DNA from: Pyrococcus sp. ST04
GTDB taxonomy: Archaea > Methanobacteriota_B > Thermococci > Thermococcales > Thermococcaceae
Direction: 5' to 3'
Assembly: GCF_000263735.1 (NCBI RefSeq)
Contig: NC_017946.1
Location: forward strand, 165,348-229,347
DNA length: 64,000 nucleotides
Positions 9,268 to 16,925 of the stretch are shown here, one piece after another; positions within the stretch are counted from its first letter, which is position 1; each line of letters starts with the position of its first letter. The notes below the pieces were generated by a model, which saw nothing but the letters and a program-made list of their open reading frames with translations, had not been told where the DNA came from and ran no database searches. The position numbers were made by a program, and so were the translations under genes.

Positions 9268-10113
9268 ATGGATGCCCTTCAGAGCGTGGGTATTAGGAGG
9301 AGGCTTAGGAGGTTCTTTAGGAGGGATGGAAGAGCCTTAATATTCGCCATGGATCACGGATTTGAGCACGGACCAACAGACTTTGAACCCGTTTGGGAGC
9401 ACGTAAATCCAAAGGTTATAATCAGAAAAGTCGTAAGGGCAGGAATCGATGGAGTTATGATGCTCCCAGGAATAGCGAGAATAGCGGGAGATGAAGTCAA
9501 GCCAAACGTTGGGCTCATGATAAAGCTAACGAGCAAGACAAACCTAAGACCTAAAGATGAACAGCTCCTGCAGAGCCAGCTTGCATTCGTCGACGATGCA
9601 ATAAAGCTCGGAGCAGATGCAATAGCAGCAACAGTTTACTGGGGCTCACCCCAAGAAGATGCAATGATGAGGCAGTTTGCAGAAATAGCCAGCTACGCCC
9701 ACGACTTAGGCTTCCCGGTAGTACAGTTCGCCTATCCAAGAGGCCCATACATTAATGAGAAGTACGGAAAGAAAGAAGACTACAGGGTAGTCATGTATGG
9801 GGCCAGGGCGGCTGCAGAAAGCGGAGCAGACATGATAAAGACATACTGGACAGGCTCCAGAGAAACATTCGCAAAAGTCGTCGATGCAGCCTCGGGAGTT
9901 CCTGTTCTCTTAAGCGGAGGAGCCAAGACAGAGAACCCATTAGATTTCCTCAAGGTGGTATGGGAAGTAATAGAGGCAGGAGGAGCTGGAGCAGTAGTTG
10001 GAAGGAACATATTCCAGAGAGAAAATCCAGAGCCAATGATAAAAGCTCTTATAAGAGTAATACACAGAAATGAAGACCCAGAAGAGGCTGCAAAGGCCGA
10101 AGGATTAATCTGA
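9268..10113 (+). CDS. fba: Class I archaeal fructose-1,6-bisphosphate aldolase
   Basis: A 281-residue DhnA-type aldolase, cleaving or forming fructose 1,6-bisphosphate by a Schiff-base mechanism in the modified Embden-Meyerhof pathway. Landmarks are [16 protein letters not shown] near residue 27, the Schiff-base lysine in [10 protein letters not shown] at about residue 191, and phosphate-binding [11 protein letters not shown] and [11 protein letters not shown] near the C-terminus. The start at MDALQSVG is preferred because a GGTGAT ribosome site lies immediately before it. A glycolytic-motif palindrome overlaps that site. With ppsA at the left end, two central carbon genes share the same kind of operator. 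Confidence 0.95.
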   Translation: MDALQSVGIRRRLRRFFRRDGRALIFAMDHGFEHGPTDFEPVWEHVNPKVIIRKVVRAGIDGVMMLPGIARIAGDEVKPNVGLMIKLTSKTNLRPKDEQLLQSQLAFVDDAIKLGADAIAATVYWGSPQEDAMMRQFAEIASYAHDLGFPVVQFAYPRGPYINEKYGKKEDYRVVMYGARAAAESGADMIKTYWTGSRETFAKVVDAASGVPVLLSGGAKTENPLDFLKVVWEVIEAGGAGAVVGRNIFQRENPEPMIKALIRVIHRNEDPEEAAKAEGLI

Positions 10114-10197
10114 CTTTTCTCCTTTAATCCTCACCCTTTTAGAGGGAACACCCGCAAACAATTAAAGGCTTCACACTTCTTTTCCCTCGGTGGTGAG

Positions 10198-11058
10198 ATG
10201 CTACTCCACACATACAGATCATTCGACATGGAGCTACCAACAGTAGACCTAGAAAAAGCCGATTACATAATCCTAGGACTACCCTACGACGGCACAACAA
10301 GCTACAAGCCAGGAGCAAGATTCGGACCTGTACTCATAAGACAGGCCACACTCAACTTCGAAAGCTATCTTCTAGACTACAATGTGGATCTTGCAGAGCT
10401 TAAGATTGCCGATGCTGGAGACGTTGCCCTTCCAGTAGACGTCGAAAAGGCCCTGAAAATAGCAAGAGAGACTATTGAAGAAATGAAGAGAATAAACCAA
10501 AAAGCTCTCCCAATATTCCTCGGAGGAGAACATTCGATGACCCTCGCACCCGTTGAAGCACTAAGGCCAAAGAGCTACGTCGTTTTCGATGCCCACTTAG
10601 ACCTGAGGGATGAATACCAAGGCTCAAAGTTTAACCACGCATGCGTCGCAAGGAGAATTAGCGAACTCGGTATAAAAACAGCAATTTTTGGAGTAAGAAG
10701 CGGGACAAGAGAAGAAACAAAATACGCCGAAGAAAAGGGCATAGAATGGGTTCACGCTCGAGACTACAGCTTCGAAGCCTTTGTTGACCTCGTACTCTCG
10801 ATGCCAGAACCAGTATATGTATCAATTGACATAGACGTCTTTGATGCATCACTCGTTCCAGAAACCGGAACCCCAGAGCCTGGTGGACTGTCATTCTGGG
10901 ATGTAGTTGAGGCCCTCGAATGGATAACCGAGAGAAAGGAGATAGTTGGAATTGATATTATGGAAGTATCAGGAGACAGATTAGGGAACTTAACAGCACT
11001 CACAGGTGCCAAACTGCTCTTCCACATCCTCGGCATGCTCGCGGAGGTAAAGAAATGA
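10198..11058 (+). CDS. speB: Agmatinase-family ureohydrolase
   Basis: A 286-residue arginase-fold enzyme. All binuclear manganese motifs are present: FLGGEHSMTLAPVEAL near residue 105, VVFDAHLDLRDEY near 125, and VSIDIDVFDASLVPETGTPE near 205. The family releases urea from agmatine, or from N1-aminopropylagmatine in Thermococcales, to give putrescine or spermidine. AdoMet decarboxylase, which supplies the aminopropyl donor, and MTA phosphorylase, which recycles the by-product, are both encoded elsewhere in this window. The exact substrate cannot be told from sequence. The gene overlaps the THUMP gene downstream by ATGA. Confidence 0.88.
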   Translation: MLLHTYRSFDMELPTVDLEKADYIILGLPYDGTTSYKPGARFGPVLIRQATLNFESYLLDYNVDLAELKIADAGDVALPVDVEKALKIARETIEEMKRINQKALPIFLGGEHSMTLAPVEALRPKSYVVFDAHLDLRDEYQGSKFNHACVARRISELGIKTAIFGVRSGTREETKYAEEKGIEWVHARDYSFEAFVDLVLSMPEPVYVSIDIDVFDASLVPETGTPEPGGLSFWDVVEALEWITERKEIVGIDIMEVSGDRLGNLTALTGAKLLFHILGMLAEVKK

Positions 11059-11528
11059 AATTCTTAGCTACCTGCCCTCCTGGAAGAGAAGGCGATGCAA
11101 GCCTAGAGCTTGAATGGGCATTAAAAGCAAAGGTTAAGAGAACCAGATGGGGAGGAGTCCTAATCGGAGAATCCCCAATAAACAGAAATGAGGCTTTAAA
11201 GAAAATCAGGGAATTCGAGACCTTTGCACTACAAAAGTTTATCCCCTTAGACTACCTAGTCCCTTTAGAGGAACTCGAAAGGAAAATAGAAGAGATAGCG
11301 AGGGAGCTCCCAAAGGGCAGTTTTGCCGTTAGAGTAAAAGTTAGAGGAGCAAAAATTGGAGAGAAGACCCTAGAAAAAAAGCTAGGAGGAATAATTAAAA
11401 GAGTGACGAATAACCCAGTAAACCTTGAAGAACCAGAAATAATTGTCCTCATCAACGTACTTGGAAAAAAAGCTGGGATAACAATAGCAAGAAAAGACGA
11501 AATAGTGAAAAAAGAACCGGATGATTAG
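11055..11528 (+). CDS. THUMP-domain RNA-binding protein (Tan1-like)
   Basis: A 157-residue protein beginning MKFLATCPPGREGDASLELE, the usual opening of archaeal stand-alone THUMP proteins. The THUMP core spans roughly residues 60-150, with GSFAVRVKVRGAKIGEKTLE and NLEEPEIIVLINVLGKKAGI. Eukaryotic Tan1 helps acetylate tRNA cytidine 12; archaeal relatives are thought to bind tRNA acceptor or elbow regions for a separate modifying enzyme. No catalytic domain is fused. It is translationally coupled to the agmatinase gene. The RNA target is unknown. Confidence 0.8.
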   Translation: MKFLATCPPGREGDASLELEWALKAKVKRTRWGGVLIGESPINRNEALKKIREFETFALQKFIPLDYLVPLEELERKIEEIARELPKGSFAVRVKVRGAKIGEKTLEKKLGGIIKRVTNNPVNLEEPEIIVLINVLGKKAGITIARKDEIVKKEPDD

Positions 11529-12071
11529 TGTTATTTTTTGTTTGGTTGGTGTTATTTTGTGTTATGCTGGTTTTTTCATTTGTAGAGTTAGGGTTAATGC
11601 ATTGAATACTCGAGGATTGAAGCACTGCTCGGGGTCAAGATTCAAAAAACAAGCAATAACGAGAAAGTAAGACAAGAATAAGACCCTGAAAACGGGTTTA
11701 GTTTTCAGATTACCCCGCCAGTAGTAATTCCCTGCCAATTGAATACATTTGAAAACTGGGGGTTCTCATAAGTCTAATTAGGGAGTGAAGGCGGGAGACC
11801 CCAAGATTGGATAGTCTAGGAGGTTTAGTTGAGCATTGTTTTTGAATTCTCTTGGTTTTAGGTAATTTTTTCATTTTTAACATGCTTCGATTTCTTGAAT
11901 TCTTGTTTTAACTATTCACAATCCTCCACTCGTTAGTGTGAGGGTTTTCGTGAGTTCTTCATTTTAGGGTTGGGTTTATAAAGGGAGTGCAGTAGCACGG
12001 GTTTCCTGAAGGGGTAAATTATTTAAGCCTGGGGGAGGGAGTAATGAAGGAAAACAACCAAAAAACCCAAA
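11529..12071 (+). promoter_or_regulatory. CRISPR leader
   Basis: About 540 bases without a convincing gene, rich in G/T and T-runs, directly before the first CRISPR repeat. A TATA-like AATTATTTAA at 12017-12026 would start transcription near 12050, about 20-25 bases before the first repeat. A second TTTATAAA lies near 11976. Thermococcales CRISPR leaders are typically around 500 bases and lie on this side of repeats that end in GAAAG, so array orientation and leader agree. The exact left edge of the leader is not determined. Confidence 0.75.
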
Positions 12072-12461
12072 GTTTCCGAAGAACTAAATAGTATGGAAAG
12101 AAAGGGTTTGGAAAACCCTTCCAACCTTCATTGGCTCACCCCCAAAAGATGGTTTCCGAAGAACTTAGTAGTATGGAAAGCTCTATTATGTTAATAATTT
12201 CTTCCACCTTCATACAATGTTTCCGAAGAACTTAGTAGTATGGAAAGAGGATTTTTGATAGCGGAATTGTGATGGTGTCACCGTGTTTCCGAAGAACTAA
12301 ATAGTATGGAAAGTAGATTCTGGAGGGAGCTTCGGCGAAACAGTCAAGAACGCCATCAAAGTTTCCGAAGAACTTAGTAGTATGGAAAGGGGAGGAGGCG
12401 ATGGGCTGTTAGGTTTATGAACACCTTTTCTTGTTTCCGAAGAACTAAATAGTATGGAAAG
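12072..12461 (+). CRISPR. CRISPR array, six 29-bp repeats, five spacers
   Basis: Repeats start at 12072, 12152, 12219, 12285, 12361 and 12433. Each starts GTTTCCGAAGAACT and ends AGTATGGAAAG; the four bases between read AAAT in repeats 1, 4 and 6 and TAGT in repeats 2, 3 and 5. Spacers are 51, 38, 37, 47 and 43 bases. The 3' end ATGGAAAG would form the 8-base crRNA tag known in Pyrococcus, so transcription runs left to right from the leader. No cas gene is present in the window, so interference and processing proteins must be encoded elsewhere. No spacer was seen to match elsewhere in the window. Confidence 0.97.
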
Positions 12462-12487
12462 ATAAAGTGCTCCGTGACAGAAACGAC

Positions 12488-12537
12488 TTGACTTTTCTTT
12501 TTTCAAGCCTCGCCCTTCAGGGCGGGGAAGAAGTCAG
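12488..12537 (+). mobile_element. Hairpin element A (IS200/IS605 right-end-like remnant)
   Basis: TTGACTTTTCTTTTTTCAAG is followed by the stem CCTCGCCC-TTCA-GGGCGGGG and then AAGAAGTCAG. Nearly the same 50 bases occur at 18886-18935 (element B). The form, a C-rich/G-rich hairpin followed by AGGAGGTCAG-like bases, is that of archaeal IS200/IS605 right ends, which double as the 3' scaffold of TnpB-associated omega RNA. No transposase is attached. It lies 26 bases after the last CRISPR repeat and points at the truncated vapC. Confidence 0.6.
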
Positions 12538-12557
12538 CCCGTACATAATGCGCCATA

Positions 12558-12770
12558 TCACGCACTATTCGCAAGCACTTGCAGCCAATTTTTGTTCAGT
12601 TTTCCTTCCTCTTCTAGAATTGCAATTTTAACTTGGAGTTCCTCCAAGGCTTCTTGGCTGGTATAATTGATAAAGTGCTCTTTGTCGAGAAGCTCTACGA
12701 GCAGAGCTGCTAGTCCTTTTGGTTTTATCATGGCAGCTAGGACAACATTGGTGTCCATGACGAGCTTCAT
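12558..12770 (-). pseudogene. vapC: Truncated PIN-domain toxin (VapC-like)
   Basis: The frame starts MKLVMDTNVVLAAMIKPKG, the first catalytic Asp strand of a PIN-domain ribonuclease. It continues through SQEALEELQVKIAILEEEGK, the second acidic region, but stops after about 70 residues. PIN toxins are normally 130-140 residues, and the later acidic motifs are missing. The break lies about 20 bases from hairpin element A, suggesting that the element or a deletion at its edge removed the 3' half. It overlaps the antitoxin gene by ATGA. It is probably inactive as a nuclease. Confidence 0.7.
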
Positions 12771-13102
12771 TTCTTTGCACCTTTGAGATCCTTCCACTTT
12801 TTGTCAATTTCTTCGAGAATATCCTTGATCTCTGACCATTCGTCCTCGATCTCCCTAGTAAGGAGCTTCTGGAGAGCTTGCCTCGACCTTGCTTTAGCTT
12901 CTTTTGGTGTGATTGTTTTCGCCTTCTCTCTCGCTTTTTCCATCATTATCTGTCCAAGAGTCAATGCCACAGCATATTTGATAAAGTCTGATCTACTCCT
13001 AAACTCACCTTCTTTTATGAGTTCGTCTATTTTCTTGATCATATATTTTGGAAGCCTCACTGAGATAGGGGATTCAACACCCTGAGTAATCAACCTCGCC
13101 AA
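12767..13102 (-). CDS. vapB: Ribbon-helix-helix antitoxin (VapB-like)
   Basis: A 111-residue protein with an N-terminal ribbon-helix-helix: PISVRLPKYMIKKIDELIKE is the DNA-binding strand and first helix, and RSRSDFIKYAVALTLGQIM is the second. A charged C-terminal tail (residues 60-111, with WSEIKDILEEIDKKWKDL) would embrace the partner toxin. The start may be GTG or ATG in the first residues; the TATA-like TTTAAATAC is just upstream on this strand. The partner toxin gene downstream is truncated, so the antitoxin may now be an orphan repressor. Confidence 0.75.
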   Translation of the reverse strand: MARLITQGVESPISVRLPKYMIKKIDELIKEGEFRSRSDFIKYAVALTLGQIMMEKAREKAKTITPKEAKARSRQALQKLLTREIEDEWSEIKDILEEIDKKWKDLKGAKK

Positions 13103-13161
13103 ATACTATTGTATTACAATTGTATTTAAAACTTACACAATAATCAGAGAACAGCTCTCAG

Positions 13162-13207
13162 TGACTTACCCCGCCCTAAAGGGCGAGGCTTGAAAAATAA
13201 AAAGTCA
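13162..13207 (-). mobile_element. Hairpin element E (IS200/IS605 right-end-like remnant), opposite orientation
   Basis: On the minus strand this reads TGACTTTTTATTTTTCAAG, then the stem CCTCGCCC-TTTA-GGGCGGGG, then TAAGTCA. It is the same element as A but inverted, so A and E face each other across vapBC. It lacks the full AGGAGGTCAG end. Confidence 0.55.
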
Positions 13208-13288
13208 TTAAGGGCAATTAACACATTCTATGCAATGTTCGTTTTTAATCTCTTTTTAGAATTATCCTAAGGGGAAAATTTAGAGAAA

Positions 13289-13350
13289 AGACTCGGACCG
13301 TGGGCGTTTCATCATTTTCTCAGTGGAGGTGCTTTCTCTTCATCGTCCTT
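13289..13350 (-). ncRNA. C/D box sRNA (candidate 1)
   Basis: Minus-strand order: C box ACGATGA (13340-13346, one change from RTGATGA), 16-base guide (13324-13339), D' CTGA (13320-13323), C' ATGATGA (13309-13315), 12-base guide AACGCCCACGGT (13297-13308), D box CCGA (13293-13296, a variant of CTGA). The spacing is that of archaeal 2'-O-methylation guides. The C box contains the TGA stop codon of the CBS-domain gene upstream on the same strand. The two variant boxes and the long first guide make this the weakest of the four candidates. Confidence 0.65.
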
Positions 13351-13876
13351 CGATCAAGTCCTTACAATTCTCGCAAACCCAGATCTCCCTACCCTCGTAC
13401 TGAACCTTATATAAGGGACCGTACTGACCACAGAGCTCACAGATTCCGTAAACTTCGGGCTCTTCTTCTGCTTTCTCTTCCTCTTCATGGTTTTGGGACG
13501 CTAGGGCAGCCAATAGATCAGCCGCCGTTACAAATCCAATTGGCTTTCCAAACTTAGTCACAAGTATCCTTCTCACTCCCTTCTCTGTCATGACCTCGAT
13601 AGCATCTTGAACATCATAATCATATTCTATCTTAATGGGATCCTTCGTCATTATCTCCCTGACCCGAACCTGCCTCGGGTCTTTGCCCTTGGCAACAACT
13701 TTGTCAAGAATGTCTCTCTCAGTTATTATTCCTAAAATTTCATCTTTCTCCATTACAACAGCACTACCAACTTTATTCCGGGATAGAACTCTTGCAACCT
13801 TATGGACGGTGTCATCGGGCTTAACAACCACAGCTTTTCTCTTGACAACCTGTTCCACTAGTATCTTTGGTGCCAT
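13340..13876 (-). CDS. CBS-domain pair protein with C-terminal zinc ribbon
   Basis: About 178 residues. Two CBS motifs fill residues 1-125 (ending in GSAVVMEKDEILGIITERDI and RILVTKFGKPIGFVTAADLL), forming a Bateman module that usually binds adenosyl ligands. An acidic linker (EEEEKAEEEPEV) leads to a zinc ribbon with CELCGQYG and CENCKDL. CBS plus zinc ribbon proteins are common in Thermococcales but their role is unknown; nucleotide sensing is inference. The ATG at 13876 is chosen because GGAGGGG lies 7 bases before it. The stop codon forms part of a C/D sRNA C box. Confidence 0.85.
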   Translation of the reverse strand: MAPKILVEQVVKRKAVVVKPDDTVHKVARVLSRNKVGSAVVMEKDEILGIITERDILDKVVAKGKDPRQVRVREIMTKDPIKIEYDYDVQDAIEVMTEKGVRRILVTKFGKPIGFVTAADLLAALASQNHEEEEKAEEEPEVYGICELCGQYGPLYKVQYEGREIWVCENCKDLIEGR

Positions 13877-13949
13877 GGCAACCCCTCCCACTCAAACCGT
13901 TTTGGCAAGGGAAATTTAAAAAGGTTATGCGAAAGGCTAAGTCGGTGGT

Positions 13950-15854
13950 TTGGTGAGGAAGAAGGGACCAGTGGTATTGGGAAGATTTTGGATTCATTGG
14001 TGTGAGAAGTGCAACGTCCCCTTGATTTCAGATAGGTGTAGCGTTCATGGTAAAGATGGCGTGTTTAAAATAGAGCTAACTCCTCCAGGGGACGTTAGGT
14101 TTGCCTTTAAGAGAGACATAGAGCTTATCGTTGAAGTTTTTAAGAAACATTATGGAGTGGACATCTCAGAAGTTCTGGAGGGTAAAATCGTTCTTCTAAA
14201 TAAGGTTCCAAGTGAGGATGATGCATATGAAATAATATTCGATGGCTTTATTTTCGGGCTGATAATATTTGACCCAATAAGGCTCGAATGGAGGCCTGCC
14301 TTAAAGGTCGAAGGGGCAAAGCTACTCTGGGAGAGATATGGGAAGAATATGAAGAAGTGGGTCATAATTGACAGGGGGGCAGTTGAACCAGTAAAGAATG
14401 GGGCAAATGTCCTCCCCGTTGGAATAATCGAGGCGGAAGAGAGCATTAGGAGAAACGATGAAGTAATTGTCGTGAGTGAAGATGGAGAAGTCATCGGAGT
14501 GGGAATAGCGAAGAAGGACTATAATGGACTTGTATCCAGGGAGAGAGGTACTGGGGTAAAGATGAAGAGAAAAGCTCAAGGGAGTGGGAAGAGAGTCCCA
14601 GGAAAGAAAGCAAGTATTGAAGATGTCATAAGAGCCAACAGAATATCTCTAGAGGAAAAGGTTGAAGAGGCAAAGGATTTCATGAAGAGAATCGCTGAAA
14701 AGTATAAATTACCCATTGCAGTTGCCTACTCAGGGGGAAAAGACAGCCTAGCCGTCTTAGGCTTGGCCCTCGAGACATTTGACAGCTTCGCCGTCTTCTT
14801 TAACAATACTGGAATAGAATTTCCAGAAACCCTGGAGAATGTTGAGGAGATAAGGAGAGAGCTTGAACCAAGAGGGGTAAGGTTCATTATAGCCGATGCT
14901 GGAGACGCATTTTGGAGAGCGATAAATGTTTTTTCACCACCTGGGATGGATTACAGGTGGTGCTGCAAGGTTACAAAACTAGGACCCATAACATTGGCCA
15001 TAGACAAGCATTTCCCTCAGGGTGTCTTGATGTTCGTCGGTCAAAGGAAATTTGAGAGCTTCAAGAGGTACAAACAGGGGAGAGTTTGGAGAAATATTTG
15101 GGTTCCAAACGAGATAGGGGCTGCACCAATATTCCACTGGACTGCCCTCGAAGTTTGGCTTTACATCTTCTCGAGAGGCCTAAAATATAACAGGCTCTAT
15201 GAGAGGGGAATAGATAGGATAGGATGTTTTCTCTGCCCCAGCCAATCATTGGCTGAGATAGAGAAGCTCAAAAGAGAAAAGCCTGAGCTTTGGGGAAAAT
15301 GGGCAAAGGAGCTCGAGAAGTGGAGAAAAAGATTAAATCTACCAGAAGAGTGGATAAGATACGGCTTTTGGAGATGGAGGAGGCTAGGGAAAAGGGAAAA
15401 GGTACTGGCAAGACAGTTGGGTATAGAACTTCCAGAGGAAAGAAAATGGGAACCGATAAAATTTGAGATTGAGGAGAGAGATGGAAAGTATCTCGTGAAA
15501 ATCAGCACGAAGATAAACTTGAAGAGAATTAGAGAGGTCGCTCCAATTCTCGGCAAGGTAGAGGAGGGAGAGGGGTATCTAAAAGCTGGAGAGAATGTGT
15601 TCAGCGAAAAAGACAATATTATAATATCGCCAACACTTGACGAAGCTTACGCATCCTTTTTCCTCATTAGGAGGGCGTATGAGTGCGTTGGGTGTGGAGT
15701 TTGCGTGACGAAATGTCCCGAAAGGGCGATAAGTATCGATGAGAGGAGAAGGAAGATAGTAGTTGACCCCGAAAAGTGCACCCACTGCAGGGAATGCATG
15801 GAGGTATGCCCATTAGTCGTTATAAAAGGTGTCGAGATTGGTAGCCAGCTTTAG
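13950..15854 (+). CDS. PAPS-reductase-like fusion protein: Zn-binding, PUA-like, PP-loop, ferredoxin domains
   Basis: A 634-residue multidomain protein. Order: an N-terminal metal site (WCEKCN...C) in the first 35 residues; a PUA-like region around 130-200 (NGANVLPVGIIEAEESIRRN and VIVVSEDGEVIGVGIAKKDY); a PAPS reductase/ATP-pyrophosphatase domain from about 250 with VAYSGGKDSLAVLGLALETF and later WCCKVTKLGP and CFLCPSQ cysteines; and two 4Fe-4S ferredoxin motifs (CVGCGVCVTKCPE, CTHCRECMEVCP) at the C-terminus. The architecture points to ATP-dependent sulfur or adenylation chemistry with RNA binding and electron transfer, rather than sulfate reduction. The start codon is TTG at 13950 or GTG at 13953. 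Confidence 0.85.
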   Translation: MVRKKGPVVLGRFWIHWCEKCNVPLISDRCSVHGKDGVFKIELTPPGDVRFAFKRDIELIVEVFKKHYGVDISEVLEGKIVLLNKVPSEDDAYEIIFDGFIFGLIIFDPIRLEWRPALKVEGAKLLWERYGKNMKKWVIIDRGAVEPVKNGANVLPVGIIEAEESIRRNDEVIVVSEDGEVIGVGIAKKDYNGLVSRERGTGVKMKRKAQGSGKRVPGKKASIEDVIRANRISLEEKVEEAKDFMKRIAEKYKLPIAVAYSGGKDSLAVLGLALETFDSFAVFFNNTGIEFPETLENVEEIRRELEPRGVRFIIADAGDAFWRAINVFSPPGMDYRWCCKVTKLGPITLAIDKHFPQGVLMFVGQRKFESFKRYKQGRVWRNIWVPNEIGAAPIFHWTALEVWLYIFSRGLKYNRLYERGIDRIGCFLCPSQSLAEIEKLKREKPELWGKWAKELEKWRKRLNLPEEWIRYGFWRWRRLGKREKVLARQLGIELPEERKWEPIKFEIEERDGKYLVKISTKINLKRIREVAPILGKVEEGEGYLKAGENVFSEKDNIIISPTLDEAYASFFLIRRAYECVGCGVCVTKCPERAISIDERRRKIVVDPEKCTHCRECMEVCPLVVIKGVEIGSQL

Positions 15855-15994
15855 ATGTCTGGCAAATTTTCTAAAAATTTTTGAACTATATTCAAATTTC
15901 GACCATTTTTAATGATCAATTTTGACCCATTCACAAAATTCATTGCACAAGTGACATAAAACTCTCAGTAATTTTATCAAATTAGGTGAGAAGC

Positions 15995-16879
15995 ATGAAC
16001 GCTGTTGAAATAGTGTCAAGGGATTTGAGTGGAACCCTCGAACTTCAGACAAAGGTTTTAGATTACATGACCGAGTTCTTCGTGAGAAAGGGATTCAAGT
16101 GGCTCCTTCCAGTAATGCTTAGCCCGATAACAGATCCACTCTGGCCAGACCCAGCTGGGGAAGGAATTAAGCCAGCGGAGGTTGAGGTGTATGGAACCAG
16201 GATGAGGCTGACGCATAGCATGATACTCCACAAGCAATTGGCAATAGCAATGGGTCTGAAGAAGATCTTCATACTTTCCCCAAACATCAGGCTGGAAAGC
16301 AGAAGCAAGGACGATGGAAGGCATGCCTACGAGTTTACCCAGCTGGACTTTGAGATTGAAGGAGCGAAGATGAAGGACGTAATGGAGTTAATCGAGGAAC
16401 TTATCTCCGGTTTATTCAGAAAGGCTGAGGAATGGACAGGGAGAGAGTTTCCAAAGGCCAAGCACTTCAAGGTTTTTGATTATAAAGAAATCCTCGATGA
16501 GTTTGGAAGTGATGAGAAGGCAAGCCAGGAGATGGAAGAACCCTTCTGGATAGTGAACATACCCAGGGAGTTCTATGATAGGGAAGAGGACGGTGTATGG
16601 AGGAACTACGACCTAATACTCCCCTTCGGGTACGGGGAGGTCTCAAGCGGCGGTGAGAGGGAGTGGGAGTACGAGAAGATTATAGCAAAGATAAGAGCTG
16701 CAGGGCTTAGTGAAGATGCATTCAGACCCTATTTAGAGATTGCAAAAGCTGGAAAGCTTAAGCCCAGTGCAGGAGCCGGAATAGGTGTGGAAAGGCTTGT
16801 TAGATTTATTGCAGGTGCGAAACACATTGCAGAAGTTCAACCGTTCCCAAGAATTCCGGGCATACCCGCAGTCATTTGA
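15995..16879 (+). CDS. asnA: Archaeal asparagine synthetase related to AsnRS (AS-AR)
   Basis: A 294-residue class II aminoacyl-tRNA-synthetase-like catalytic core without an anticodon-binding domain. Class II motifs are visible: IRLESRSKDDGRHAYEFTQL (motif 2) and GAGIGVERLVRFIAG (motif 3). Archaeal proteins of this size and type make asparagine from aspartate and ammonia with ATP, as shown for the Pyrococcus abyssi enzyme. The start at MNAVEIVSRDLSG follows a GGTGAG ribosome site. The gene stands alone. Confidence 0.9.
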   Translation: MNAVEIVSRDLSGTLELQTKVLDYMTEFFVRKGFKWLLPVMLSPITDPLWPDPAGEGIKPAEVEVYGTRMRLTHSMILHKQLAIAMGLKKIFILSPNIRLESRSKDDGRHAYEFTQLDFEIEGAKMKDVMELIEELISGLFRKAEEWTGREFPKAKHFKVFDYKEILDEFGSDEKASQEMEEPFWIVNIPREFYDREEDGVWRNYDLILPFGYGEVSSGGEREWEYEKIIAKIRAAGLSEDAFRPYLEIAKAGKLKPSAGAGIGVERLVRFIAGAKHIAEVQPFPRIPGIPAVI

Positions 16880-16925
16880 GAAAAATTCTTAAATCCTTCA
16901 ATTCCCTTCTTTTGGGAGGGAAACC

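Noticed and set aside
11529-12071. Possible small genes in the CRISPR leader
   Set aside because: Short frames only, no ribosome sites, biased T-rich sequence; position and TATA box fit a leader.
12072-12461. cas genes near the array
   Set aside because: Neighbouring genes (THUMP, agmatinase, CBS, PAPS-reductase-like) show no Cas motifs.
12297-12506. Minus-strand 69-codon frame inside the CRISPR array
   Set aside because: It is built from the repeats themselves and lacks a ribosome site.
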